Positions 11,006 through 22,160 of a stretch of 64,000 bases of DNA are shown here, in pieces. Every line of letters begins with the position of its first letter. Position 1 is the first letter of the stretch. The stretch is taken from the NCBI RefSeq assembly GCF_963678635.1, contig NC_087069.1, forward strand, positions 42,245,883 through 42,309,882, read 5' to 3'. Made by a program: the position numbers and the translations under genes. The notes under the pieces are model-generated. The model ran no database searches. It saw only the letters and a program-made list of their open reading frames with translations, and was not told the DNA's origin. The DNA comes from Symsagittifera roscoffensis. Its lineage: Eukaryota > Xenacoelomorpha > Acoela > Convolutidae.

Positions 11006-14000
11006 ATGCCAAATCGTCAGAGAAGAGAAACTGACAAAACCTGCAATGGTAAGCAATTATAATAATTAAGTGTAAATTAGAATGGTTAAACCATCATTCA
11101 GTTGAACTACAGTTATGATTGGTCTTAAACAAAATACACTTTGTGTTTTTGAGTGAATTTAAAGTTCATTTGATTGATTTTTTGATTGACAAAAACCTCT
11201 AGATTGCATTATAAAGAAAAATAAATTATTTAAATACTGAAATATTGACCGTCAAGTGTGACAATCATTGTCATGATACGGCCCGTATAACCGGGTTATA
11301 CTATATGACTGAAACCGTTTCGTGACCGTCACGAATCATTGTCGTGAATGAATTCGTAATTCACGAATTCGTGACGAATCACTGAAATCAATCATATTAG
11401 AACAACCGATATTTACAGGAAAACGGCATGTACAACCGATATTTACAGGAAAACGGCATGTACAACCGATATTTACAGGAAAATGGCATGTATGTAACCT
11501 GGTAATCAACAAAACTTTTATTGGTTTTTCCAGAAGCCAGTACTGTAATTAAATTACATCATGTTATTAATCAATAATCATTCACATATTAGAATTTTGC
11601 TTCCATCATCCCATGATATATCAGTGATAAACTATAACTTTTTTAGAATGTCGTAAAGTCTTTCACTCTACCGGCACGCTCAACCGCCACAGAAGACTAA
11701 ACGTTTGCCGAGCTAAGCAGGTCAAACGGGAGAGCATGCTCCGATGCATGTTTTGCGGTGTGCCCGAATCTTCTTGGTTCGCGGACATCTATGCAGTTGC
11801 TGAACATGCATTGAGTCCCTACTGCTGGAACAAAATCAGGAGCAATCGTGTACGAGGAGTCGAAGCAAATTTTCTGGCGCCAACACGAACAAACTTTGAT
11901 GCAGTCGTGAGAACATGGAAAGGCTGCAAAAGAGCGTTTTCCCTGGCTGATAGACGTCGAAGCAAGCAGTTTGAAGACGAAGAGTTTCGGTTTGGTAAGG
12001 TTTTGTTAGCCCTCAGGCCCTGGGTTGCTTTTGGCCAACTGAAAAAAAAAAGTTTGCAATAAAAAAATAACCGCTATTTTAGTGACTGAAAAAAACTAAA
12101 ATAATAAAATAATCAATTGCAACTTGAATGTTGAACATGATTTTCAACCAATTTTTTTTGTTATGTAAGATTTTGGACTCCAAACTTCGGAAGTCATAGT
12201 CAATATAGACCAGTTGTGTTTAGACATGGACGCAGTTGACTCCCAGGTGTTTTATTTGCCCAGTCAACTTCAACAAGCCAAAAAAAAACAACGAGGGCTC
12301 CACTGGCAGGAACAGCACAAATGTTGCCAACAACATCCTGTTCAGTGAACCAACAAGAAAATGCTGAACTTCCACTGGAAGAGGAAGAAGAACCTTCAAC
12401 GAGTTCTCCACAGGCAGGAACAGCACAAATGTTGCCAACAACATCCTGTTCAGTGAACCAACAAGAAAATGCTGAACTTCCACTGGAAGAGGAAGAAGAA
12501 CCTTCAACGAGTTCTCCACAGGCAGGAACAGCACAAATGTTGCCAACAACATCCTGTTCAGTGAACCAAGAAAATGCTGAACTTCCACTGGAAGAGGAAG
12601 AAGAACATTCAACGAGTTCTACGAAAAGTCCGGGAACTGCACAGGAAAAGCTTCCTCTTGAAGAGGAAGAACTGTTTGAAACAGCTGAAGTTGACTCTGA
12701 AGTTGGGGATGACTTTAAGTTCAACTTCAATCTTCTTGATACAGAAGAACAGCAAAGTTCAACTGCAAACAAGGTAACATTGTTAATCATTAATCTCGAA
12801 AAATTCACAAATTTTTTCGAGCTTTTGAGAACGATAAAAAAATTGTAGGCCTGTGAACTGTAAAAAAATGAACTCCATTCTTCATTCAAGAAAAATTATT
12901 CTCACTAAACGTGCCAAAATCCAGTACTTTTGAACAAATTTTTGCGAGCTTTTGAGAACGATAAAAAAGTTGTAGGCATTGGCCTGTGATAAAAATTTGC
13001 AATGTTTTGTCATTTGACACTGGATTCCGGGGCTCATGGCTAAAGGTTTGAACATGAATTCCGAGATCAATTCCTTGCCTAGTTGACAGCATTCGAAAGT
13101 GCCATGGATTCCGGAGAGATATTCATTAGGCCCGGAATCCATGGCACTTTCGAATGCTGTCAACTATGCAAAAAATTGATCTCGGAATTCATGTTCAAAC
13201 CTTTAGCCATATGGCCCGGAATTCAGTGCCAAATGACAAAACATTGCCAATTTTTATCACAGGCCAATGCCTACAACTTTTTTATCGTTCTCAAAAGCTC
13301 GAAAAAATTTGTTCAAAAGTACAGGATTTTGGCACGTTTAGTGAAAATAATCATTATTTATGATAGAAATAGAAATATGATATTTCTTGAATGAAGAATG
13401 GAGTTAATTTTTTTAAATGAAGTCACAACGCTGGTTCTTTGGGTTTTTTCAAATGAGTTTGACTCACCCGGACAAACTACCCACTTACTTCCTTTTTTCA
13501 GCAAGCAAAACAGACTAGAGTGGATTCTAAGGCCGCTTCTATCTGGCCTTCTGTAAAGATAGTCTTGCCGAGAGACTCACGCATATTGCATTTGAGGCAA
13601 CTGGAGAGCTTCACGACTATCCAAGACTTACGAAGAGTGTTATCCTGCGTGAGTTTTCATTTTGTTCGTAAAAAATGAAAAGTGTTTCACACAGAAAAAA
13701 ATTATGTTCACAGGTAAAAATCGCGAAATCGTTGGTAAGGACAGTTGAAGCGCGACATATCGAAAGTGCCCTTCAGGAAGCAGAGTTTTTGAACTCAGAA
13801 TATGCTGTTTTTGTTCCTGACGCCTTTCGATTCAACGGCTTCACGTCAAAAGTGTCACAATCAGTCCTCGACAACCCAAACGTCGTGAAGCTTCTATTGG
13901 AAGGTTAACAAAAACCATTAACCCTCCGCTCGTACGACTCGAATTTCAGGGTTAGTACTACTAACGCTTTAGTACGCTTTCTTTTCAAAGATTTGCCAAC

Positions 14001-16025
14001 AAAGGTTGCCAGTATAAAATTTTTATCATGACCGTCATTCATTCATTCACTGAAAGTTGAGGTTGAAATGTCTCTGGATGATTTTCCGAAATTTTTTCAA
14101 TTTAATTTCTAATTTCTTACTAAGTTATAGTATTGAACCATTCCAGGAACAAACAAGGATAGTTGATGGAAAAGAGGTGGATCAGTTGTTCAGAAAAACA
14201 CCTCCCATGTTTTACAACATTATTGACGCTGATGCCGCACATCAAAAAATCACACAATTTACACAACCGTCATTCCTATCGAGTACCTCGCTGGGACACA
14301 TTCATTCAAAAAAATTGCCCGCAGCATATCGGCCCAATAAAGAGTCCAACTTCCTTCTCATTTCTCAAGATGGCGCTGTGACAATGTTCCACCAAGATTT
14401 TTCCAGCACATCAGTCCTCTATATTCTACTGAAAGGATGTAAGACGTTCTTCTTGATAGCCCCGACGAGCATCAACCAGGATCTCTTCAACCAGTTCCTG
14501 CAGCAGTCCCGAAGGAAATTTTTCTTCGGTTCCCATGAAGGCTTGAATATGGGAGGGTGCCAAGCTATCACGCTGAAAGCGCGACAAGGTTTAATCATGC
14601 CAGCGAATATGATTCATATGGTGGAGACGACAGGCGTTTCTGTCGCCTATGGAGTTAACTTCATTTTCAAGAATCATCTTCGTCTGGCCGCTGATACCTT
14701 CAAGACAGAACGCGTTCAGAAAACAAAGTTCACTGAATGCTACCCTTCTTTCTCGTTCCTTGCGCTTACTCATATTGTGTCTCGAGTACAGTGAGTCGTT
14801 TAACATCTTTGAAAAATTAACATCATGTTAAAGAGTCAACTGTGAAAATCTGTGGTTGAAGTTTATAATAATGTAACCTCAAAATCAATAACTGGAATAA
14901 TATGACAAAATCTATTTTTTTTGAAATTTTTGAATTTGTTTACAGAGATGGATCCGACGCAAATGCCGATGAGCTCGCGGCAATTTTTGACGTGTTTCAA
15001 ATTCTGAAAAAACACGACTCATCGTTTGCACAACATGTTTCCCTAGTAAGAGACAACGTACGTACAAATTATGCTCAAGTTGAAATATTGAATATTTTTC
15101 ACACAATTTTATTCATAACGTTTTGGTAAAACTTCTCTGAGTTTATGACAAAATTAATTTAATATTACTCAGTAATATTACTCATCAAGGCTTGATGTAA
15201 CTTACATATATATTCAATGTATATCAAGTATATCAATATTATTATTATTATATCAATATATACTATATATAGTATACTATATTTATAGTATAAAGTTGAA
15301 TATTTTTTTTGATGTCATCCAGTATTGTTTTCCAGGATAAATTTCTTGCAACTGGAAACTCTTCGAACCTGGGTAACAACTTCTCTAAAGTTGAACTTTT
15401 GGAAAAGCGAATCGAACTCATGATGATGATGAGGCAACATGATTGTGTCCTAGTCAGTCCAGCCCCAAGTCCAAACAAAAAGTTAAAGGCAAATCCTTCA
15501 ACCTGACAGCCGTTTATGCCAACCACTGAATATTGCTCAAAAAAATCTTCTGCTCCCTAGCGACCGCATTCAACGTGTTATTTTTCTCTCGATTATTCGA
15601 ACATGAAACAATAACATTCGATGTGGAGTCCACTTTCTTCCAAATTCTGTGTAAATACGCCTTTTCAACTCCTTCGCGGCGCGCAGTTATCACTGTGAGT
15701 GACCGTCAAAGTGAATTTATGATGATAATTTATAACTTACGTCGTTGAATGACGTTATGATGATGATTATGATTATACTGTAATTTTTTGTCAGTACTGC
15801 TTGTACTGACACTGTCAAAAAAACATAGCTTAAAGCTCTTACTATGAGCCTCATGAGAAACATTTCCAATTGAAGTGTTTGCAAACAATTTGTTTTCTTT
15901 TCATTTAATAGAGAGAAAAAGATGATTGCCAATTTTCGGATTTGAAAAAAGTTACATTGTCAACAAGGTTTGAAGTTTATGAAACTTTAATTGATCACAT
16001 TCACGCGAAAACACTGGAACTTTGA
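11006..16025 (+). CDS. zinc-finger / acidic repeat / JmjC histone demethylase-like protein
   Basis: JmjC proteins of the KDM2/KDM7 group remove methyl groups from histone lysines using Fe(II) and 2-oxoglutarate. In-frame exons: 11006-11048, 11647-11994, 12247-12773, 13502-13648, 13714-13903, a 14-nt micro-exon about 13991-14004, 14147-14790, 14946-15057, 15336-15372, 15561-15694, 15912-16025; about 769 residues. An N-terminal finger (CNECRKVF...LNRHRRLNVC) spans the first two exons. Exon 3 has three acidic repeats. The JmjC core is clear: HQD (His 14390, Asp 14396), STSVLYILLKGCKTFFLI with the expected Lys, FFFG, MPANMIHMVETTG (second His 14615) and YGVNFIF. All three iron ligands are present. 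A poly-A signal (16038) follows the last exon. Alternative: intron 9 is retained and the protein ends at 15506. The micro-exon is the weakest part of the model. Target lysine unknown. Confidence 0.82.
11402..11491 (+). repeat. 30-bp tandem repeat, three copies, in intron 1 of gene 2
   Basis: Three head-to-tail copies start ACAACCGATATTTACAGG; the third has one change. The array is too short and lacks spacers for a CRISPR. It shares the TTTACAGGA word with the repeats upstream of gene 1. Confidence 0.9.
12309..12611 (+). repeat. three 36-codon acidic repeats inside the JmjC gene
   Basis: A unit of about 108 bp occurs three times in frame (the third shortened by one codon). It encodes AGTAQMLPTTSCSVNQ followed by ENAELPLEEEEE and then a Ser/Thr linker. 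Near-identical DNA means recent expansion. Acidic tracts of this kind often contact basic histone or DNA-binding surfaces; that role here is inferred. Confidence 0.92.
12871..13405. mobile_element. 535-bp fold-back element inside an intron of gene 2
   Basis: Two arms of about 250 bp are near-perfect inverted copies meeting near 13115, starting AACTCCATTCTTCATTCAAG and ending with its complement. Each arm carries the GATAAAAAAGTTGTAGGCAT block, CATTTGACACTGGATTCCGG-like text and further GGATTCC words. The whole lies in the 12774-13501 intron, so it need not damage the protein. Related single-arm sequence fills an intron of gene 3 (16500-16985). Confidence 0.88.
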
Positions 16026-16035
16026 ACTAGTTGAA

Positions 16036-18161
16036 CTAATAAAAATAATGGGGTTTTGACTGTTCTAAGTTGTGTGAAAAAAGAGTCCGGTAGTCTTCTT
16101 CACTTGCGTAGTGGCCTGTGCACGTTTGAACGTTGCATCGTAAGTTGAAACTTGTGAATTCACGGTGTTCTGTAATCCTTAAATACTTTATAAGTGTATC
16201 ATGACCATTGTCTTTTTGTGCGGGCAATACATCCCACCTGCTACCCAACACAGAATCCCAAGATTTGTGGCAGCCTCGAATTCCTTCGGATATTGCTGCA
16301 TTAAACTTGACCACTTCATTTTGGGATTCTGTCGAAAAACCCATTATTTGTCTTGTTAGTTTGGTCACGGGTCCAAGATTGAAAGTGATGGAGTTTTTGT
16401 CCCTAGCCAGTCCAAAAGCACGTTTCAAGGCGGAAAACACCGCAAACGATAAATTGATTGGATGTTCAATTGCATTGAAGTCACACGTTTCATGCTGAAA
16501 TGTTACAAAATTAGTCACGTGCCAAAACCCTGTACTTTTGAATAAAAGTATTTGAGTTTTTGAAAACGATAAAAATTGTAGGCAATAGCCTGTGTTTTTA
16601 CGTGCCAAAATCTTGTACTTTTGAACAAAGTATTTCAGTTTTTGAAAACGATAAAAAAATTGTAGGCATTAGCCTGTGATAAAAATTGGCAATGTTTTGT
16701 CATTTGACACTGGATTCCGGGCCTTATGGCTAAGGGTTTGAACATGAATTCCTAGTTCGTTTCTCAGTCGTAAGCATTGTTAAATTCCATGGAATCCGGG
16801 ACGTGACAAATTCGGAATGTTTCAAATGAAAATTGTAGGCCTTAGCCTGTGATAAAAACTGGCAATGTTTTGTCATTTGACACTGGATTCCGGGCCTTAT
16901 GGCTAAAGGTTTGAACATGAATTCCTAGTTCGTTTCTCAGTCGTAAGCAATGTTAAATTTTATGGAATCGGGGACAATAAAAATTCGGAATGTTTCATTA
17001 AAAAAACTTTACCTTGAGGTAGTCTTCACAAGCTAGCTGAACCAAGAGTGCAGGCATCCTTATAGAAATGTCCTCGTTATTTATGCATGTCAACTGTGCA
17101 AAGGCCTTTTTTGTCCTTCCTTCAAACTCCAAGCTGTCTACTCTGCAATTTTCCCCTCCATAGAAAGCAGTTGATCCAACCTGAGAAACAAAGAATTGAA
17201 TTTTTATACAAATTATTTTGATCGGGCGCTGAGACATATATTCCTAACTTTATGACATCTGAAAAAATTGCGGCACACACTTCCAAAGCTTGTAATTATT
17301 TTGTTAACAAACCTTGAGGACACCGTTGGAACAAGGGACAAAGGTCAAAGGCACTATGTCTTCTGTGGCTTCGAGAAGTGTCAGCATGTCAATTTCTTTT
17401 TCGTCTTTTTTAGCTCTTTTTGTAGGATTACGTTGATGATCCTGAACCTCACATGGCTCCAAAACTAAAGTAGCCGTGTCACAAAAAGATGTCTGAAACA
17501 ATTCAAGATTTCAAACAGATTATGAATGAAGTTAAAATATGTTTTTCAATTTCAGCTATTCAAAAAAACTTCTTTTGAAGTTGAACTTCTTTCCGAGTGA
17601 TGTTTTGAAAGATGTTTTTCAAAGCGAATAAGTACCTCAGGTGTAAGCGTATCTTCAAAGAGCCCTTGATTTCGAAGTTGATTGTATTTTACAACCAATA
17701 TGTTAGCCTCTGGTTCTTCTCGGGGGTTTTCATCGTGCTCCGAGTCCAAAATTCTCAATGTACATTCACGTTTGAAAGGATCGTTGTACAGTACAACCCC
17801 TGTCATCAGAATGCATTTGTCAACGCAATCTGTTTCACAAGCAGCACAGAAAAAAAACATCTGTATTGCGAGTTAAGCGTCTTGGGTTGAACAGAAGTGG
17901 ATCTTTTTTGTTTCTTCTTTTAGCCCTATCTGGCTCTTCAACAACTTTGATTGTCTTTCTTATTTTCCAATGTTTCATCCTCCGATTGTCGCGAAGGTCT
18001 TCTGGAATTGTTATCTGTACGGGTGGACCCTTCCATTCAGTCCATTTGACACTCACACCCCAGTTACTAATGAAACCCAGTATTCTAGCGGCTTCCCAAA
18101 TGTACGTCACTTCATCAAGAACTTGCACTTCTTCTTTTTCCTTGAACAATGATGGAAGCAT
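16036..18161 (-). CDS. unrecognised protein of the 16.6-kb element (four exons)
   Basis: Minus-strand exons 18161-17570, 17492-17313, 17180-17013 and 16494-16036 join in phase 0 through GT-AG introns of 77, 132 and 518 bp, giving about 465 residues. Exon 1 changes frame at a run of eight T (17850-17857), one base too long for continuity. This is either a real break or a sequence error. Visible features: KWTEWKGPP followed by PEDLRDN, faintly like a chromodomain core (weak); a basic stretch RAKRRNKKD; a Cys cluster CAACETDCVDKC; a second basic stretch PTKRAKKDEK; and a C-terminal part with CDFNAIEHPINLSF and KSWDSVLGSRWD. I do not recognise the family. It is divergent with the SET gene, sharing a 443-bp intergenic region, and convergent with the JmjC gene. 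Confidence 0.7.
16038..16043 (+). promoter_or_regulatory. poly-A signal AATAAA of gene 2
   Basis: AATAAA lies 13 nt after the TGA at 16023-16025 and supports the longer gene 2 model. It overlaps the stop region of the convergent gene 3, so the two transcripts would meet tail to tail. Confidence 0.5.
16500..16985. repeat. intronic repeats of the fold-back family with GGATTCC words
   Basis: Several direct copies of GTGCCAAAA(C/T)C(C/T)TGTACTTT, the GATAAAAATTGTAGGC block and CATTTGACACTGGATTCCGG fill the last intron of gene 3. They are the same sequences as the arms of the fold-back at 12871-13405 but not arranged as a hairpin. Confidence 0.8.
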
Positions 18162-18300
18162 CTTGTAGGAGCGATTTTATCTAAATGAATAATATTTAGT
18201 ACATTGTCATGATGAGTAATTGTCATGATGAGTATATTTTTTAACAACCAATTTAAACCTTTAGGTTTAACCGCATAAAACGACTATTGAAACGATCATT

Positions 18301-18486
18301 GAAGTTCAATTGGTGTTCAATTGGTACTCAAATTGGTTGTGATAATATGCCATATTATACTATCTTATATTATTGCAGTAATTCAGCAATTAAGAGTCAA
18401 TTATACACTGTATAATATAATATAGTATAATATGGCATTTTATCACAACCAATTTGAGTACCAATTGAACACCAATTGAACTTCAA
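18301..18486. repeat. long inverted repeat between divergent genes 3 and 4
   Basis: Arms of about 65 bp (18301-18366 and 18421-18486) are almost exact inverted copies around a 54-bp TA-rich loop. Each contains two CAATTGG-type words plus TTGGTTGTGATAA. It lies centrally in the shared 5' region of genes 3 and 4, so it may hold a bidirectional promoter. That role is inferred. Confidence 0.85.
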
Positions 18487-18604
18487 TTATTGAAAAATAC
18501 TATTATAGTAAGTTGTTAGTAACACCCTCCGAGGGTGATTCATTCGATTCTGCAATCCTTTCTAGTCACTTCTCATTTCATTCCAAGTTTCGTTAACCTG
18601 AACT

Positions 18605-21377
18605 ATGGACTCCGAACTTCCTGCTGTGAATACTGCGCAACTTGAAACTCCTGTTTTCCATAGAGATCATAATGAACCTCCATCTAGTCAACAGTCTGTT
18701 ACTAACAGATGTAGTACATCTCGGAGTTTCGACCAAAATTTTGCACAGCTCCCATCTGTGGAAATTCCTTTAGGAACCCCCATCCGACCTATGCCCTATG
18801 CTGAACCTTGTACAATTATTACAGATGTTAATCATAATGACAATACTTACCACACATTGGAGACTCCGCAGCAAGTATCTTCTCGAAGTGAAGGGTATTC
18901 AAACTTCATTAGCCCAATGCCAGTGGTGTACCCACCACACTTTGATCCCGCGTTTTTTCATAGAAATCAAATTGCCAGCCAGCCCACTGATCATCATGAT
19001 GATTACACTGCCAATGGAACAGAACTCAGTCGTTTTTTTTCTCAACCTTCAGAATCAACTCCTTCAAACCAGCATTCATCAACAACTTTGTCATGGGAAA
19101 TACCTCTGTTCACGCCGCAGTCAGCGACTGCCACTCAGACTGGCAGTTCAAGTACAGAGCCTCCGACTGATTCTTCATCTGAGAATATGGCAAAACGAGT
19201 TATTCCAACGAACAATGACTCGCAAACCGAGGTAAGATTCCTTTTGTTTTGAAACAAAAAGCATTTTTAATGCTCAAACCGTGAAGAGTTGGAAACTTTC
19301 AGCTAATGTTTTTGTTCACTTTTGTAGTTCAACTAAAAGTTTTTGTTTTGAGTTTAGATAGCTGCAAAACTTGCACGCGTTCAACAACTTGAAGCTGCTT
19401 CGTCCAAAGACGACCAAAATGAAAATTGCGAGAGGCAAGAAATCGAAACACTTGTTAAAGAGCACTTGGATGTTTTCCAAGAATCGGGTTTTTTAACCCA
19501 TAAACAACGTGTTTCGTTATTTCAACTTGTGACAGCCTTCTTATACTGTTATGTCGTGCCATCAATGCTAGAAAAAACCATAAGCTGCATGTCTGTTCAT
19601 GCAGTTGCACAAGCGTTTGTGGCATTGTCAGATGAGGACGAAATTTGTATAACGGTTTCAATTGAACCAAGTGAAAGTGAGTCATCTTGAATTTCTTCCG
19701 TATAACTTTTTTTCAAAATTGTGAAACTGTTTGTTTAGTGTCTACTGAACGTTCGAATCACATTTTGCCGCGATGGCTCGTACAGGGTTTGAAACTTTAT
19801 CACACCGAAGTTCGACCACATTTCTTACCTCAGAGTGTCCCGGAAGAAAAGATTTCTTTCACCCGATCTTTCCCTGAGCAACCAATCCAAGTCAAAACAG
19901 AACTTTTTTTTGTGAACTCCAGTGGAAACACCAAGTTTCGTGTGAATAGAATTGCCGCCACAGTTTCTGACATGGTACGTTTCAACTTTTAACTTATAAG
20001 TCTGTGGAAGTTGAACTTCCTAATATGATTTGAACACAACGGGGAATTCGTTCTAGAAGGATCTGTTTAGATTTCTGCTCAAATGGAGCCTGCTAAGCGA
20101 CCCAAGACATTGCTCGATCGTCAAGTGGCAAAATTCATGCCTTTGTCAAAAGATCCTGCATTTCAACTGGTGAAACACAAAACGCAGGAAATTCACAAGA
20201 AGGTACTACTTTGATTTTCCAAGAATTTTTTTTATTTAAAAAACGTTTCGACTCGGAAACTTTCGGAAAGTTTCGACTGTTTCAGCTGATTTGTACTTCA
20301 CAGTTTTTTTATACAGTATCACAATTTATCAATTGGATGTATGAAACAATACGCTCACGTTTTTCCAGATTGTCAATCACACCTACAAAGATGTTGAAAA
20401 AGCTGTGCGATGTAGACAAGATCAACAAAGATACATTAGACAGACAATTAGAGCACAAGCTTTTGTGAATCAGTATCCAAACTTTGTTGTATCGGAGACG
20501 CGCGTGTCGGGTTTTTTCCAGCGAAACAAATGGGAAACTCATCACGACCTAAAGAAAGTCATGTCCCAAATCGCCATGCTGCAGAAAGAGAAAAGCAAGC
20601 GACAACAAAAGCCGCTTTCTGATTCCAGCGGCATTAGTTATAAAGGCACTGGAAACTTTCTTTCATTGGAAGCACAAACGCTTCTGGCCCACAGATGTGA
20701 TACGCAAGAATGGGTTGGCATTTGTGATGTTGTTTTCCCTACCTTCGGAAGAGGTAATCTTGCGTTTCTTGAAAACGTTGACGACAAGTTTCCAAAACTT
20801 TCAAAAGTTTCTTTTTCAAAAAAATTTCTTTTGTGATTCAAACGTTATAGTTTAAAGTTTTAAAAAGTCATAAAGTTTTCAACCAATACAGTTTTTTGAA
20901 TTCCATTCAAAAATGCCATGTAACAGTGTTACATAATATAGAGTAAACTTTAAATGTTGAATATTTTCTGATTCAGGCGTTGTCAGCACACAGGCCTTCC
21001 AGAAGGATGATATTATCATGGACTACCATGGGGTTGCCGTGACAGATAAAACATATCAAGATTTGATAAGGAACCGTTCTGTTCCGACTGAATTTGTGCT
21101 GGAAATTGGCGCGCCTGTGAAGCGTTTCATCGATGCTTCTTCAGAAGTGTGTGTTGAGCATCCAACCAACCGCTGTCTTGGTCGACTGGCTAATCACAGC
21201 ACGCTAAACTCCAAGAAGAATTTGGATGCGAATATGAAGATCATAGAAGTTGTTCTTAATGCCTTCGATCCGCCAAAACGATTAGCTGTATTCAAAGCCC
21301 GAAGAAACATTGAGCCTTTCGAACAACTACGATACGATTATGGCGATAAAGTTGCTCGATACATGTTCAACATGTGA
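18605..21377 (+). CDS. SET-domain lysine methyltransferase-like protein (KMT5A/SET8 type)
   Basis: SET enzymes transfer methyl groups from S-adenosylmethionine to lysine; KMT5A/SET8 makes monomethyl H4K20. Exons 18605-19231, 19358-19676, 19739-19974, 20071-20202, 20369-20753 and 20977-21377 all join in frame by GT-AG introns (62-223 bp), giving 699 residues. Residues 1 to about 209 are Ser/Thr/Pro/Gln-rich and look disordered. The middle holds a helical Leu-rich segment and basic patches. The C-terminal 150 residues match the SET fold of KMT5A: FGRGVVSTQAF, DYHG, FIDA, then LGRLANHS (NHS at 21192-21200), FKARRNIEPFEQLRYDYGDK (YDYG at 21333-21344). Both SAM-binding/catalytic signatures are intact. 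The protein ends soon after YDYGDK, as KMT5A nearly does, with no post-SET cysteines. A poly-A signal is at 21689. The histone target is not determinable from sequence. Confidence 0.87.
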
Positions 21378-21509
21378 AGTTCACAAGCTCAGCTTTTTTA
21401 CCTTAGAAACTTTTCAAGTTGTGTTACACTCATTCAATGGAAGTTCCATATATTTTATGTTCTTTATACTGTATGTTACATACGTGTAGTTACTACTAGT
21501 AGTAGTTCA

Positions 21510-21800
21510 AACATTTGCACCCACAACTTTTTTCATCGAAGTACATGTACAGTATTTCGGCACGCTCGTTAACTAAGTTTGATCAAACGATTGTACCCAC
21601 AACTTTTTTCATCGGAATACAGTATTTTAGCACGTATGTTAATAGTTGCAGTTATAATAACTTGTAGGACAAACTAAACAAAAAAGAAAATAAAATTGCT
21701 TAAAAACTGTAAACTTCTGCCAGATTAATTCAAAAATATAAACAAAATAAAATTGCTTAAAAACTGCAAACTTCTGCCAGATTAATTCAAAAATATAAAA
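21510..21800. repeat. short direct repeats and poly-A signal after gene 4
   Basis: ACCCACAACTTTTTTCATCG...TTTNGGCACG blocks occur twice (about 21520-21570 and 21594-21635) and recall the fold-back arm sequence. A 55-bp unit beginning AAATAAAATTGCTTAAAAAC is tandemly doubled (about 21688-21799). Its first copy contains AATAAA at 21689-21694, a possible poly-A signal for the SET gene. Confidence 0.65.
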
Positions 21801-21804
21801 ATCT

Positions 21805-22135
21805 TGGATTCCATGCCATTTTTCTCACTGGATTCCAACGTCATGGATTCCATGGTTATACTGTATTGAATTTATCAACTATTTGTTTAGCAACTATTTG
21901 TTTAGTGGTTGAGTAAAAATGGCTCGGATTCCGGGACCATGTCCTGGATTCCGAATTCAAGTAATTGTTCGCTATACCATGGATTCCGGGATTTTGCCAA
22001 TTTTCGGTGGTTTAATTGATTGTCCCGGATTCCGGGATTTTGCGTATATGCCTGTTCGTGCCGCCATGCGAGTATTTGAACGCGGAATCCATGGCATGTG
22101 CATGTTATATCATTTGAATTCGGAATCCATGTACA
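21805..22135. repeat. right subterminal GGATTCC motif array
   Basis: About nine GGATTCC/GGAATCC words occur in about 330 bp, several as CCGGATTCCGGG or CATGGATTCC. The array mirrors the left one in size and density. Confidence 0.78.
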
Positions 22136-22160
22136 CTAATAGTCAAATCTGACTATTGAA

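Noticed and set aside
11402-11491. Three 30-bp repeats as a possible CRISPR array
   Set aside because: The copies are directly adjacent without spacers and lie in an intron of a eukaryotic gene.
12200-12889. 229-codon minus-strand frame opposite the acidic repeats
   Set aside because: It is the antisense of the in-frame 108-bp repeats (Ser-rich shadow) and does not fit the intron structure of gene 2.
17612-18168. Plus-strand frames opposite exon 1 of gene 3
   Set aside because: The minus strand carries phase-consistent exons with donors and acceptors. The plus frames are shorter and have none.
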